Positions 1 through 5,555 of a stretch of DNA of 9,681 nt are shown piece after piece. Source of the stretch: Candidatus Zixiibacteriota bacterium (lineage in GTDB: Bacteria > Zixibacteria > MSB-5A5 > SM1-73). Location of the stretch: positions 1-9,681 of the forward strand of contig JAGMBK010000065.1 in the NCBI GenBank assembly GCA_023129805.1, given 5' to 3'. Each line of letters begins with the position of its first letter. Within the stretch, counting starts at the first letter, position 1. The position numbers and the translations under genes were made by a program. The notes below the pieces were generated by a model. That model did not search any database. It saw only the letters and a list, made by a program, of their open reading frames with translations, and was not told the origin of the DNA.

Positions 1-21
1 ATGGTGAGCTTGTCGAACCAT
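1..21. repeat. short imperfect palindromic motif at the window edge
   Basis: The first 21 bases begin with ATGGT and end with ACCAT, which are reverse complements, around a core containing GAGCTTGTCGA. Elements with the core GAGCTTGTCGA (or GAGCCTGTCGA) occur as short dispersed repeats in many bacterial genomes; that is from general knowledge, not from a search. It overlaps a second small inverted repeat, AACCATA at 16-22 and TATGGTT at 40-46. Only one copy is visible and the window ends here, so calling it a dispersed repeat is an inference. Confidence 0.3.
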
Positions 22-51
22 AAATCGAGCAACTACACATATGGTTTCTCA

Positions 52-115
52 GGTTGGTAACAGACGCCCATCGCTTACCATGAAGTGTCACGGACGATGG
101 CGTCTATTACTAACC
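52..115. repeat. long imperfect inverted repeat downstream of the terminator
   Basis: The left arm at 52-73 and the right arm at 95-115 are reverse complements over about 21 positions, with one extra C in the left arm (three Cs at 67-69) and two substitutions. The intervening 21 bases (74-94) would form the loop. Outer pairs are GGTT with AACC and the inner block is AGACGCC with GGCGTCT. On either strand the fold keeps about 19 Watson-Crick pairs plus one G-U wobble. It lies just past the terminator of the ribosomal operon, in a stretch without a gene. It could be a second, T-poor terminator, the 3' end of a structured RNA, or a small palindromic repeat element; nothing here decides between them. 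Confidence 0.55.
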
Positions 116-149
116 AAAAGAAAACCGCAGGTTCTTAAAGAACCTGCGG
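116..149 (-). terminator. Rho-independent terminator of the ribosomal protein operon
   Basis: Read on the minus strand, CCGCAGGTTC and GAACCTGCGG form a perfect 10-bp GC-rich stem (extendable to 12) with a short TTTAA loop, followed at once by TTTTCTTTT. The plus strand has no T run after the stem, so it is directional for minus-strand transcripts. It starts 51 nt after the rplQ stop codon, where the operon should end. Confidence 0.93.
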
Positions 150-200
150 ACCTTTGTTGCAAAGAATTGAGATAAACCGAGCTAAAATTAATTTCTAAAT

Positions 201-776
201 CTACTTTGTTTCTTCCGGGTCAGTTTTTTTCGAGTCGGTTTCTTCCCCCTCTCTGACTTCTTCTGCCTTCTCTTCAGTCTTTTCTTCTTCTTCAACCTGA
301 CCAGCTTTCGCCTCCACCTTTTCTTTCTTCTTCTCTTTTGGCTTTGCTTCGCCTGTCTTTTCTGGCTTGGTCTTCTTTGCCCCTTTTTCCTTTTTCCCTT
401 TTTTCTCCTCCTTGGGTGGCTTTTCTATCAAAAGCTCGACCACTGAAAGTGAAGCGCCGTCTCCCTTTCTGATGCCCAGTTTCACCACCCTGGTGTAACC
501 ACCCTGTCTATCATTGAATTTAGGAGCTATCTCGTCAAATATCTTTTTCACCAACTTTCTATCCCTGATCACATCATAGACCTGACGGTGAGCGTGAAGA
601 TCGCCTCTTTTGGCTAAAGTTATCAACTTCTCCGCTAATTTTCTAACCTCTTTGGCTTTGGCTTCTGTGGTTTTGATTATGTGATACATAAACAAAGAAG
701 CCGCCATGTTGGCCAGCATTGCCTTTCTGTGGCTTTTGGTTCTTCCCAACTTCTTTACTTTTCTACCATGTCTCAT
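201..776 (-). CDS. rplQ: 50S ribosomal protein L17 with an extended charged C-terminal tail
   Basis: L17 is a large-subunit protein that binds 23S rRNA near the exit-tunnel side of the ribosome. Residues 1-118 are the recognisable family core, starting MRHGRKVKKLGRT and including the helix with KTTEAKAKEVRKLAEKLI (36-53) and the conserved GGYTRVVKLGIRKGD segment (92-106). The family is usually about 115-130 residues; this protein has 191. Residues 119-191 form a low-complexity tail, lysine-rich to about 157 and then glutamate-rich, which is probably disordered. The ATG start fits the family, but its upstream sequence has almost no Shine-Dalgarno match (the nearest, AAAGG, is about 15 nt away), unlike most neighbours. 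The gene follows a 209-nt spacer after rpoA and is the last gene before the terminator. Confidence 0.95.
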   Translation of the reverse strand: MRHGRKVKKLGRTKSHRKAMLANMAASLFMYHIIKTTEAKAKEVRKLAEKLITLAKRGDLHAHRQVYDVIRDRKLVKKIFDEIAPKFNDRQGGYTRVVKLGIRKGDGASLSVVELLIEKPPKEEKKGKKEKGAKKTKPEKTGEAKPKEKKKEKVEAKAGQVEEEEKTEEKAEEVREGEETDSKKTDPEETK

Positions 777-985
777 CGGAACAAATTCAGCCTTTCACCC
801 AAGTTTTAGAACCCGGACTCAAAATCAGTTACTCGCTCATTCAGCCTGATGAAAAGGTCCTGAATATATAAGAATTCAAAAACGAAACCTTAACCTCCTG
901 CGCGCAGATCTTCTGAAGTCGAACTCCTTTTTCTTTGACAATCGAGCTTTCGTTTGTGAATTCCTGGCATTTTAACTTTCTGCTC
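777..985 (-). other. 209-nt spacer between rpoA and rplQ with an unused strong ribosome binding site
   Basis: No recognisable gene. On the minus strand a perfect AGGAGG lies at 894-899, with no ATG or GTG at a usable distance after it; the first TTG is about 14 nt away. A 26-codon basic reading frame at 890-970 (ATG start, MPGIHKRKLD at its beginning) ends at this AGGAGG, but has no good ribosome binding site of its own and matches nothing I know. A TATATT box near 865-870 has no convincing -35 partner. The spacer may be a decayed coding region or a long leader of rplQ. Confidence 0.4.
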
Positions 986-1972
986 TTATTCGTCCTTCTG
1001 GGGCTCTTTGTATTTGGATACATCCATACCGAAGTCAAGTCCCAGATCGTGTAAGATAGTATTCAACTCTGTTAAAGACTTCCTTCCGAAGTTACGGTAT
1101 TTCAACATCTCCACCTCTGTCTTCTGGGCCAAATCCTCCAGCGTTTGAATGTCGGCGGCTCTCAGGCAGTTTGAAGATCTAACGGAAAGCTCCAACTCAT
1201 CCACCTTGGTGTTTAAAAGATTTCGGATCCTCAAAGTCTCCTCATCCACCTCCTCCTCTTCCGCCATCACCAACTCCTCCTCCAGTTTGATGAAAAGCTG
1301 GAGGTGATCCTTTAGGATCTTGGAGGCGAAGCATAGAGCATCTTCCGGGGTTAAACTTCCATCGGTCCAGATCTCCAGGATTAGCCGGTCGTAATCTGTG
1401 CGCTGTCCCACCCGGGTATTCTCCGAAGTGAAAACCATCTTCCGAACCGGAGAAAACATGGAATCAAGAAAAATGGTTCCCACCGGCGCATTTGGTCTTC
1501 TATTCCGTTCTGCTGAAACATAGCTTCTGCCCACCCCGACGTCTATCTCCATCTTGAATTTTACATCTTCCGTTATCTTCACCAGATGCAGATCCAGATT
1601 TAAAATCTCGATTTCACCATCAGTCTTTATGTCCTTAGCAGAAAAGTCCCCTTTTTTGTTTGTCTCCAGAACTAAAGTTTTGGGTTCATCTCCATTAAGT
1701 TTCAGCCTTAGCCTTTTAACATTCAACACGATCTCAGTCATGTCTTCATATACGCCGGGTATGGTTGAGAATTCATGCAAAACGCCGTCGATACGTAAAG
1801 CTACAGGTGCGGTTCCCTGAATGGAGGACAGAAGGGCTCGGCGCAGAGCATTCCCCAGGGTGAGACCAAATCCACGCTCCAGCGGCTCCACGATAAACTT
1901 GGTATACGTATTGGTCATGTTGGATTCTTCTACTCCAATATCTTTGGGCATCTGAAGACTCTTCCATTTCAT
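986..1972 (-). CDS. rpoA: DNA-directed RNA polymerase subunit alpha
   Basis: The alpha dimer is the scaffold on which beta and beta-prime assemble, and its C-terminal domain touches upstream promoter DNA and activators. The N-terminal domain spans about 20-235, with the dimer/assembly segment GNALRRALLSSI at 40-51. An acidic linker (MAEEEEVDEE, 236-245) leads to the C-terminal domain at about 250-315. That domain keeps the DNA-contact residues in E. coli numbering: R265, N268, C269, K298 and S299, with R271 replacing lysine. At 328 residues it has the usual family length. The ATG lies 9 nt behind AGGAGG (1982-1987). That site can pair with upstream sequence in a hairpin, listed separately. 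The gene sits 97 nt after rpsD, as in typical alpha operons. Confidence 0.98.
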   Translation of the reverse strand: MKWKSLQMPKDIGVEESNMTNTYTKFIVEPLERGFGLTLGNALRRALLSSIQGTAPVALRIDGVLHEFSTIPGVYEDMTEIVLNVKRLRLKLNGDEPKTLVLETNKKGDFSAKDIKTDGEIEILNLDLHLVKITEDVKFKMEIDVGVGRSYVSAERNRRPNAPVGTIFLDSMFSPVRKMVFTSENTRVGQRTDYDRLILEIWTDGSLTPEDALCFASKILKDHLQLFIKLEEELVMAEEEEVDEETLRIRNLLNTKVDELELSVRSSNCLRAADIQTLEDLAQKTEVEMLKYRNFGRKSLTELNTILHDLGLDFGMDVSKYKEPQKDE

Positions 1973-1979
1973 CCCTCAA

Positions 1980-1999
1980 TTCCTCCTTTCAAGGAGAAA
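1980..1999 (-). promoter_or_regulatory. hairpin enclosing the rpoA Shine-Dalgarno sequence
   Basis: On the minus strand TTTCTCCT, loop TGAA, AGGAGGAA gives eight consecutive pairs, one of them a G-U wobble. The 3' arm contains the whole AGGAGG that serves rpoA. The fold is seen in the sequence; that it controls translation is inference. Confidence 0.5.
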
Positions 2000-2069
2000 A
2001 ATCTTTTTAAATTTCTGCGGCTTGATCAATTTCTTCTTTCCTTACACTTTTACCTATTCTTTAAAGAAA

Positions 2070-2696
2070 TTACTTGGAGTAAAGCTCCACGATCAATTGC
2101 TCCTGAACCAGAAGAGGAATATCGGTCCTTTTGGGATACTCCAAAAGCTCGCCTTTCAGATGGGCTTTATCTAAGCGTAGATAAGGGAGATCTCCTGCGC
2201 GCCCTTCTCTTAAGGCTTGATGAATCACCTCTAACTTCTTGCCTTTTTCTCGGACAGAGATGATATCACCAGGCTTAAGCTGATAGGAGGGGATGCTGAC
2301 AACTCCCTCATTAACCAGAAAATGGCGATGCAGGACCAGCTGACGGGCTGCCTTTCTGGAAGGAGCGAAACCTAACCGATATACTAGATTGTCCAGCCGA
2401 CATTCCAGCATCCTCAAAAGGCTTTCGCCAGTTATACCTCTTTGTCTTTCAGCACGGTGAAAATAATTTTCAAACTGTCTTTCTAAGACTCCATAGATAC
2501 GACGCACCTTCTGCTTTTCTCTGAGCCTCAGAGCATATTCCGATCCTTTTCTTCTCATCGCTCGCCCGCGCTCACCCGGAGAATAGGCTCTCCTCTCGAA
2601 GGCACACTTTTCACTAGAGCAGCGACTCCCCTTTAGGAAAAGCTTTTCTCCCTCACGTCTGCAAAGCTTGCAATTTGCTTCTGTATATCTTGCCAT
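2070..2696 (-). CDS. rpsD: 30S ribosomal protein S4, zinc-binding form
   Basis: S4 is a primary 16S rRNA-binding protein that nucleates assembly of the small-subunit body; in several bacteria it also represses its own operon. The 208 residues match the family length. The N-terminus carries a zinc knuckle with Cys9, Cys12, Cys26 and Cys31 (C-x2-C-x13-C-x4-C), so this is the cysteine-containing form. The S4 RNA-binding domain starts at about residue 96 with CRLDNLVYRLGFAPSRKAARQLV (98-120), followed by GHF-like RHFLVNEGVVSIPSYQLKPGD. The C-terminus ends in VQEQLIVELYSK, as is typical. The ATG follows GGAGAGG by 4 nt. Spacers of 96 and 97 nt separate it from rpsK and rpoA. Confidence 0.97.
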   Translation of the reverse strand: MARYTEANCKLCRREGEKLFLKGSRCSSEKCAFERRAYSPGERGRAMRRKGSEYALRLREKQKVRRIYGVLERQFENYFHRAERQRGITGESLLRMLECRLDNLVYRLGFAPSRKAARQLVLHRHFLVNEGVVSIPSYQLKPGDIISVREKGKKLEVIHQALREGRAGDLPYLRLDKAHLKGELLEYPKRTDIPLLVQEQLIVELYSK

Positions 2697-2716
2697 CTAA
2701 CCTCTCCGTCTTAGAT
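2695..2716 (-). promoter_or_regulatory. weak hairpin presenting the rpsD ribosome binding site in its loop
   Basis: On the minus strand ATCTAA and TTAGAT are exact reverse complements flanking a 10-nt loop that contains GGAGAGG. The last two bases of the 3' arm are the first two of the ATG. The stem is AU-rich and may be marginal. S4 is an autoregulator in other bacteria, but this does not resemble a leader I know. Confidence 0.3.
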
Positions 2717-2792
2717 CCTTCAATTTCGGTCAAACCTTCCGAGCTAAATGGGACATATAATTGGCCTACTCTGAATTCCTCACACCGTTTCT

Positions 2793-3185
2793 CTATACCC
2801 TTCTTCTTTTAGGAGGACGACAGCCATTATGAGGAATGGGGGTGACGTCTCTTATGACAGTGATCTCGATCCCGGCCGCCTGCAGGGATCTTATGGCGGC
2901 TTCTCTTCCAGATCCAGGACCTTTCACCCACACCTCCGCCTTTCTCACTCCCCGTTCTAAAGCCTCCCTGGCAGCCGCCTGAGCGGCCAGCTGAGCGGCA
3001 AAGGGGGTGCTCTTTCTTGAACCTTTGAAGCCGAGCCTGCCACCCGTGGACCAGCAGATCAAATTCCCCTTGGTGTCGGTAATGCTCACAATGGTATTAT
3101 TGAAGGTTGCCTTGATATGGGCTATTGCGTGTGAGCCAGCCACGCCATGTTTCTTTTTGCTCTTCTTCTTTGAGACCTCTGGCAA
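2793..3185 (-). CDS. rpsK: 30S ribosomal protein S11
   Basis: S11 lies in the platform of the small subunit and contacts the mRNA near the Shine-Dalgarno helix. The 130 residues match the family. Visible family segments are [20 protein letters not shown] (22-41), [14 protein letters not shown] (52-65), [16 protein letters not shown] (86-101) and the invariant end [16 protein letters not shown] (115-130). The basic N-terminal stretch [10 protein letters not shown] is usual. The start is TTG at 3185, placed 6 nt after a perfect AGGAGG; there is no ATG in frame nearby, so TTG use is well supported. It follows rpsM by 91 nt. The binding site can fold into a hairpin, listed separately. Confidence 0.97.
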   Translation of the reverse strand: MPEVSKKKSKKKHGVAGSHAIAHIKATFNNTIVSITDTKGNLICWSTGGRLGFKGSRKSTPFAAQLAAQAAAREALERGVRKAEVWVKGPGSGREAAIRSLQAAGIEITVIRDVTPIPHNGCRPPKRRRV

Positions 3186-3186
3186 T

Positions 3187-3210
3187 TTACTCCTCCTTCG
3201 AAGATAGTAA
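3187..3210 (-). promoter_or_regulatory. hairpin enclosing the rpsK Shine-Dalgarno sequence
   Basis: On the minus strand the order is TTACT, a bulged A, TCTTC, loop GAA, GGAGG, AGTAA. TTACT pairs fully with AGTAA, and TCTTC pairs with GGAGG using two G-U wobbles, giving ten pairs with one bulge. The 3' arm covers the core of the AGGAGG at 3192-3197 and ends one base before the TTG start. The strong site fixes the TTG start; regulation by the fold is inference. Confidence 0.45.
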
Positions 3211-3276
3211 GTTTATCGAACTATGATCATTTGACTTGAACCCGAAAGTTCGAATTTTGTATATGATTTCTCTGTT

Positions 3277-3648
3277 TTATTTTGATCTTTTACCACCAAT
3301 GGTCCTTTTAGGACCCTTTCTGGTTCGGGCATTGGTTTTGGTCCTCTGTCCTCGCACCGGCAAACCTCTTCTGTGTCTTAACCCTCGGTAGGAACCGATG
3401 TCGATCAATCTCTTGATGTTCATGGAGATCTCCCCTCGCAAGGCTCCCTCCACTTTGTAATCCGACTCGATTACCGAACGCAGCTTGGTTATATCCTCAT
3501 CTATCAACTTATGCACCCGGATATCGGGGTTTACTCCGGTGGCCTGCAGAATCTTTTTGGAGGACGATAAACCTATCCCGTAAATGTAAGTTAAACCTAT
3601 CTCTATCCTTTTGTCTTTGGGCAGATCTACTCCCGAAATTCTGGCCAA
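3277..3648 (-). CDS. rpsM: 30S ribosomal protein S13
   Basis: S13 sits in the head of the small subunit and bridges to the large subunit and the P-site tRNA. The 123 residues start [26 protein letters not shown], the family's N-terminal helix-two-turn-helix region, and end in the basic tail from [19 protein letters not shown] (88-106) to [12 protein letters not shown]. The start is TTG at 3648, six nt after GGAGG (3655-3659), and gives exactly the family N-terminus. It follows rpmJ by only 16 nt, so the binding site lies in the short rpmJ-rpsM gap and the two genes are probably translated together. Confidence 0.97.
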   Translation of the reverse strand: MARISGVDLPKDKRIEIGLTYIYGIGLSSSKKILQATGVNPDIRVHKLIDEDITKLRSVIESDYKVEGALRGEISMNIKRLIDIGSYRGLRHRRGLPVRGQRTKTNARTRKGPKRTIGGKRSK

Positions 3649-3664
3649 CTTCTACCTCCGGTTT

Positions 3665-3778
3665 TTATCCCTGTCTCTGTTTGTGACGAGGATTCTTGCA
3701 GATCACCCGCAATATCCCCTTCCGCTTCACGATCCGACACTTTTCACAGCGAACTTTTATAGACGATCGAACCTTCAT
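3665..3778 (-). CDS. rpmJ: 50S ribosomal protein L36, zinc-binding form
   Basis: This 37-residue gene reads [20 protein letters not shown] at its start and ends [11 protein letters not shown]36 is the smallest large-subunit protein and binds 23S rRNA near the base of the stalk. Cys11, Cys14, Cys27 and His32 form the family's zinc ribbon, so this is the zinc-containing form. Length and sequence match the family along the whole protein. The ATG is preceded by an AAAGGAAAAG purine run. It lies 93 nt after infA and 16 nt before rpsM, the usual position. Confidence 0.96.
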   Translation of the reverse strand: MKVRSSIKVRCEKCRIVKRKGILRVICKNPRHKQRQG

Positions 3779-3843
3779 CTTCTTTTCCTTTCCCAATTGT
3801 TGACTTATTCGTTCTTAGCCCAGTCGACCTCTTCATCTTATCT

Positions 3844-3867
3844 CAGTCTCTGTCCCAGTCTCAGTCC
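3844..3867. repeat. 12-bp imperfect tandem duplication in the infA-rpmJ spacer
   Basis: On the plus strand CAGTCTCTGTCC is followed directly by CAGTCTCAGTCC, differing at one position. It begins 4 nt past the infA stop. The unit count is two and no function is evident; slippage duplication is the simplest reading. Confidence 0.6.
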
Positions 3868-3871
3868 AGGA

Positions 3872-4090
3872 TCACTTGTATCGGTATATTATTCGTCCTC
3901 GGCTTAAATCATAAGGAGAAAGCTCAACCGTCACCTTATCTCCGGGGAGGATGCGGATGAAATGCATTCTCATCTTTCCGGAGACATGTGCCAGCACCCG
4001 ATGACCGTTCTCCAGCTCCACCCTGAATAGGGCATTGGGCAACGGCTCAATCACCTTTCCTTCTACCTGAATGGTCTCCTCTTTTGGCAC
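3872..4090 (-). CDS. infA: translation initiation factor IF-1
   Basis: IF-1 binds the ribosomal A site during initiation and helps IF-2 and IF-3 select the initiator tRNA. The 72 residues form a single S1-type OB fold, with [12 protein letters not shown] at 19-30, SGKMR at 37-41 and [11 protein letters not shown] at 57-67. I chose the GTG at 4090 ([13 protein letters not shown]), which aligns exactly with the usual MAKEDNIE-type start and sits 5 nt after AGGTGG. A GTG three codons upstream (4099, behind AAAGG) would give 75 residues and cannot be excluded. It follows map by 22 nt. Confidence 0.96.
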   Translation of the reverse strand: MPKEETIQVEGKVIEPLPNALFRVELENGHRVLAHVSGKMRMHFIRILPGDKVTVELSPYDLSRGRIIYRYK

Positions 4091-4101
4091 TGGTGCCACC
4101 T
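4085..4101 (-). promoter_or_regulatory. infA ribosome binding site with a small hairpin over the GTG start
   Basis: AGGTGG at 4096-4101 supports the GTG start at 4090. On the minus strand TGGCA, loop CCAG, TGCCA (4085-4098) is a perfect 5-bp stem that overlaps both the end of the binding site and the last two bases of the GTG. The alternative start at 4099 lies outside this fold. A 5-bp stem may be chance. Confidence 0.35.
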
Positions 4102-4112
4102 GCCTTTGGAAT

Positions 4113-4862
4113 TCAACTGTCCCCGGTTAAAATCTCGGCTCCATTTTCCGTCACCGCCACGGTGTGCTCAAAATGAGCGGAAAGAGAACCATCACGGGTG
4201 ATGACGGTCCAATGATCATCCTTGGTATCTATCGCATAAGATCCCATATTCACCATAGGCTCTATTGCCAATACCATTCCCTTTCTTAACATCACCCCTT
4301 GACCTGGAGCACCGAAATTTGGAATCTGTGGCTCCTCATGCATCCTTTTTCCGATCCCGTGTCCCACCAAGTCTCTTACCACCGAAAAACCATTTCTCTC
4401 CACAAAGGATTGGATAGCGTGAGATACATCCGACAGATACCCCCCTTCCTTCACGAACTGAAGAGCATTTTTCAAAGCCTGTCGAGTCACCCAGATTAGT
4501 CTTTTTGCCTCCGCCGACACTTCCCCCACCGGATATGTGAAAGCCCCATCGGCATAATAACCATCCTTGAAAACTCCGACATCCACGGAGACGATCTCCC
4601 CTTCCTGTATAATTCTCTCCCCCGGAATCCCATGCACCACCTCCTCATTTATGGAGACACAGATGGATGAGGGAAACCCTCGATATCCTTTGAATGCCGG
4701 ATAGGCCCCTCGTTTTTTGATAAAATTCTCCGCCAACTGGTTTAGCTCTTTGGTTTTGATTCCCGAATGAATCCCTTCTCCGACCAACTTCAAAGTCTTT
4801 GCCAGTATCTTTCCGTTATTCCTTATTACCTCTATCTCTCTTTCCGTTTTCAACTCTATCAT
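4113..4862 (-). CDS. map: type I methionine aminopeptidase
   Basis: This enzyme removes the initiator methionine from nascent proteins with small second residues, after deformylation, using two metal ions. The chosen ATG gives 249 residues beginning [19 protein letters not shown], the normal family start. All metal ligands are visible: Asp94, Asp105, His168, Glu201 and Glu232, plus the conserved substrate-binding His77 in NEEVVHGIP. The segment [20 protein letters not shown] (91-110) is the family signature region. An in-frame TTG at 4910 would add 16 residues overlapping the end of adk, but those residues do not resemble the family, so I did not use it. No long N-terminal zinc-finger extension is present. 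It lies 34 nt after adk. Confidence 0.97.
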   Translation of the reverse strand: MIELKTEREIEVIRNNGKILAKTLKLVGEGIHSGIKTKELNQLAENFIKKRGAYPAFKGYRGFPSSICVSINEEVVHGIPGERIIQEGEIVSVDVGVFKDGYYADGAFTYPVGEVSAEAKRLIWVTRQALKNALQFVKEGGYLSDVSHAIQSFVERNGFSVVRDLVGHGIGKRMHEEPQIPNFGAPGQGVMLRKGMVLAIEPMVNMGSYAIDTKDDHWTVITRDGSLSAHFEHTVAVTENGAEILTGDS

Positions 4863-4896
4863 ATGCAAAATCTTCTTTTTGTCTGAAGGTGATATG

Positions 4897-5544
4897 CTAT
4901 TGGGTCTCAAGCACCTTCAGGATTTCTTTTAAAACCACATCCGGATTGGGCTCACTATTTATTCGAATCAATTTGCCCTGATGGTTGTAATATTTTTCGA
5001 TGGGAAGTATCTGTTTCCGGTATACTTTCAATCTTTTGGAGATCACCTCCTCTTTGTCGTCTGCCCTTTGAAATAGCCTTCCTCCGCAGATATCACACAC
5101 ATTCTTCTTTCGAGGAGGCTTGGTATAAAGATTGAAATCGGCGCCACATACCGAACAGATTCGTCTCCCTCCTAATCTCTTCAGAGCACACTGGTCAGAA
5201 ACCTTAAATTTCAGCGCAAAATCTATGCTTCTGTTTGAATCTGAGAGCATCTGGTCTAACCTCTCTGCCTGAATTATGGTGCGAGGAAATCCATCCAGTA
5301 TGAAACCTTTTTTACAGTCCGGTTGGCTCATTCTCTTCTCAATAATATTTAGCATGACTTCGTCTGGAACTAATTTCCCTGTCTTCATAAAGGGTTGGGC
5401 TATTTTACCTAACGGACTACCGTGCTTTACCTCCTCCCTCAGGATATCTCCCGGGGAGATGTGTGGCATCCCCAGCTTGGATGACAAATGCTTGGCTAAA
5501 GTCCCCTTTCCTGAGCCAGGAGCTCCCAATAGTATCAAATTCAT
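4897..5544 (-). CDS. adk: adenylate kinase, long form with a four-cysteine zinc lid
   Basis: Adenylate kinase interconverts ATP plus AMP and two ADP in the cytoplasm. The P-loop GAPGSGKGT is at 7-15, the AMP-site segment FILDGFPRT at 81-89, and the lid spans roughly 125-162. Cys130, Cys133, Cys150 and Cys153 (C-x2-C-x16-C-x2-C) form the structural zinc site known from many Gram-positive and thermophilic enzymes. Arginines of the lid and core (R126-R128, R160, R171) are in the expected regions. At 215 residues it is a standard long form. One deviation is P31 in HISPGDILR, where threonine is usual and touches AMP. It starts 11 nt after secY, behind a weak purine-rich site. Confidence 0.97.
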   Translation of the reverse strand: MNLILLGAPGSGKGTLAKHLSSKLGMPHISPGDILREEVKHGSPLGKIAQPFMKTGKLVPDEVMLNIIEKRMSQPDCKKGFILDGFPRTIIQAERLDQMLSDSNRSIDFALKFKVSDQCALKRLGGRRICSVCGADFNLYTKPPRKKNVCDICGGRLFQRADDKEEVISKRLKVYRKQILPIEKYYNHQGKLIRINSEPNPDVVLKEILKVLETQ

Positions 5545-5555
5545 ACTTTTCTTTC

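Noticed and set aside
40..115. tRNA-like segment on the plus strand (TCAGGTTGGTAA resembles a D arm)
   Set aside because: There is no matching acceptor stem or T arm with GTTCRA at the right distance; the pairing is explained by the long inverted repeat.
209..417. Pyrimidine-rich plus-strand tract
   Set aside because: It is the complement of Lys and Glu codons in the L17 tail and needs no separate explanation.
860..890. Possible promoter for rplQ with a TATATT box
   Set aside because: No -35 hexamer resembling TTGACA stands at 16-18 nt spacing.
841..1038. 65-codon minus-strand frame overlapping the end of rpoA
   Set aside because: It begins inside rpoA in another frame, has no family resemblance, and is best explained as a chance frame across the spacer.
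3240..3262. Small stem with GAAC and GTTC in the rpsM-rpsK spacer
   Set aside because: Only about four pairs, with no T run and no contact with a binding site.
4863..4910. Longer map start at a TTG inside the end of adk
   Set aside because: The extra 16 residues do not match the family, and the ATG at 4862 gives the standard N-terminus.
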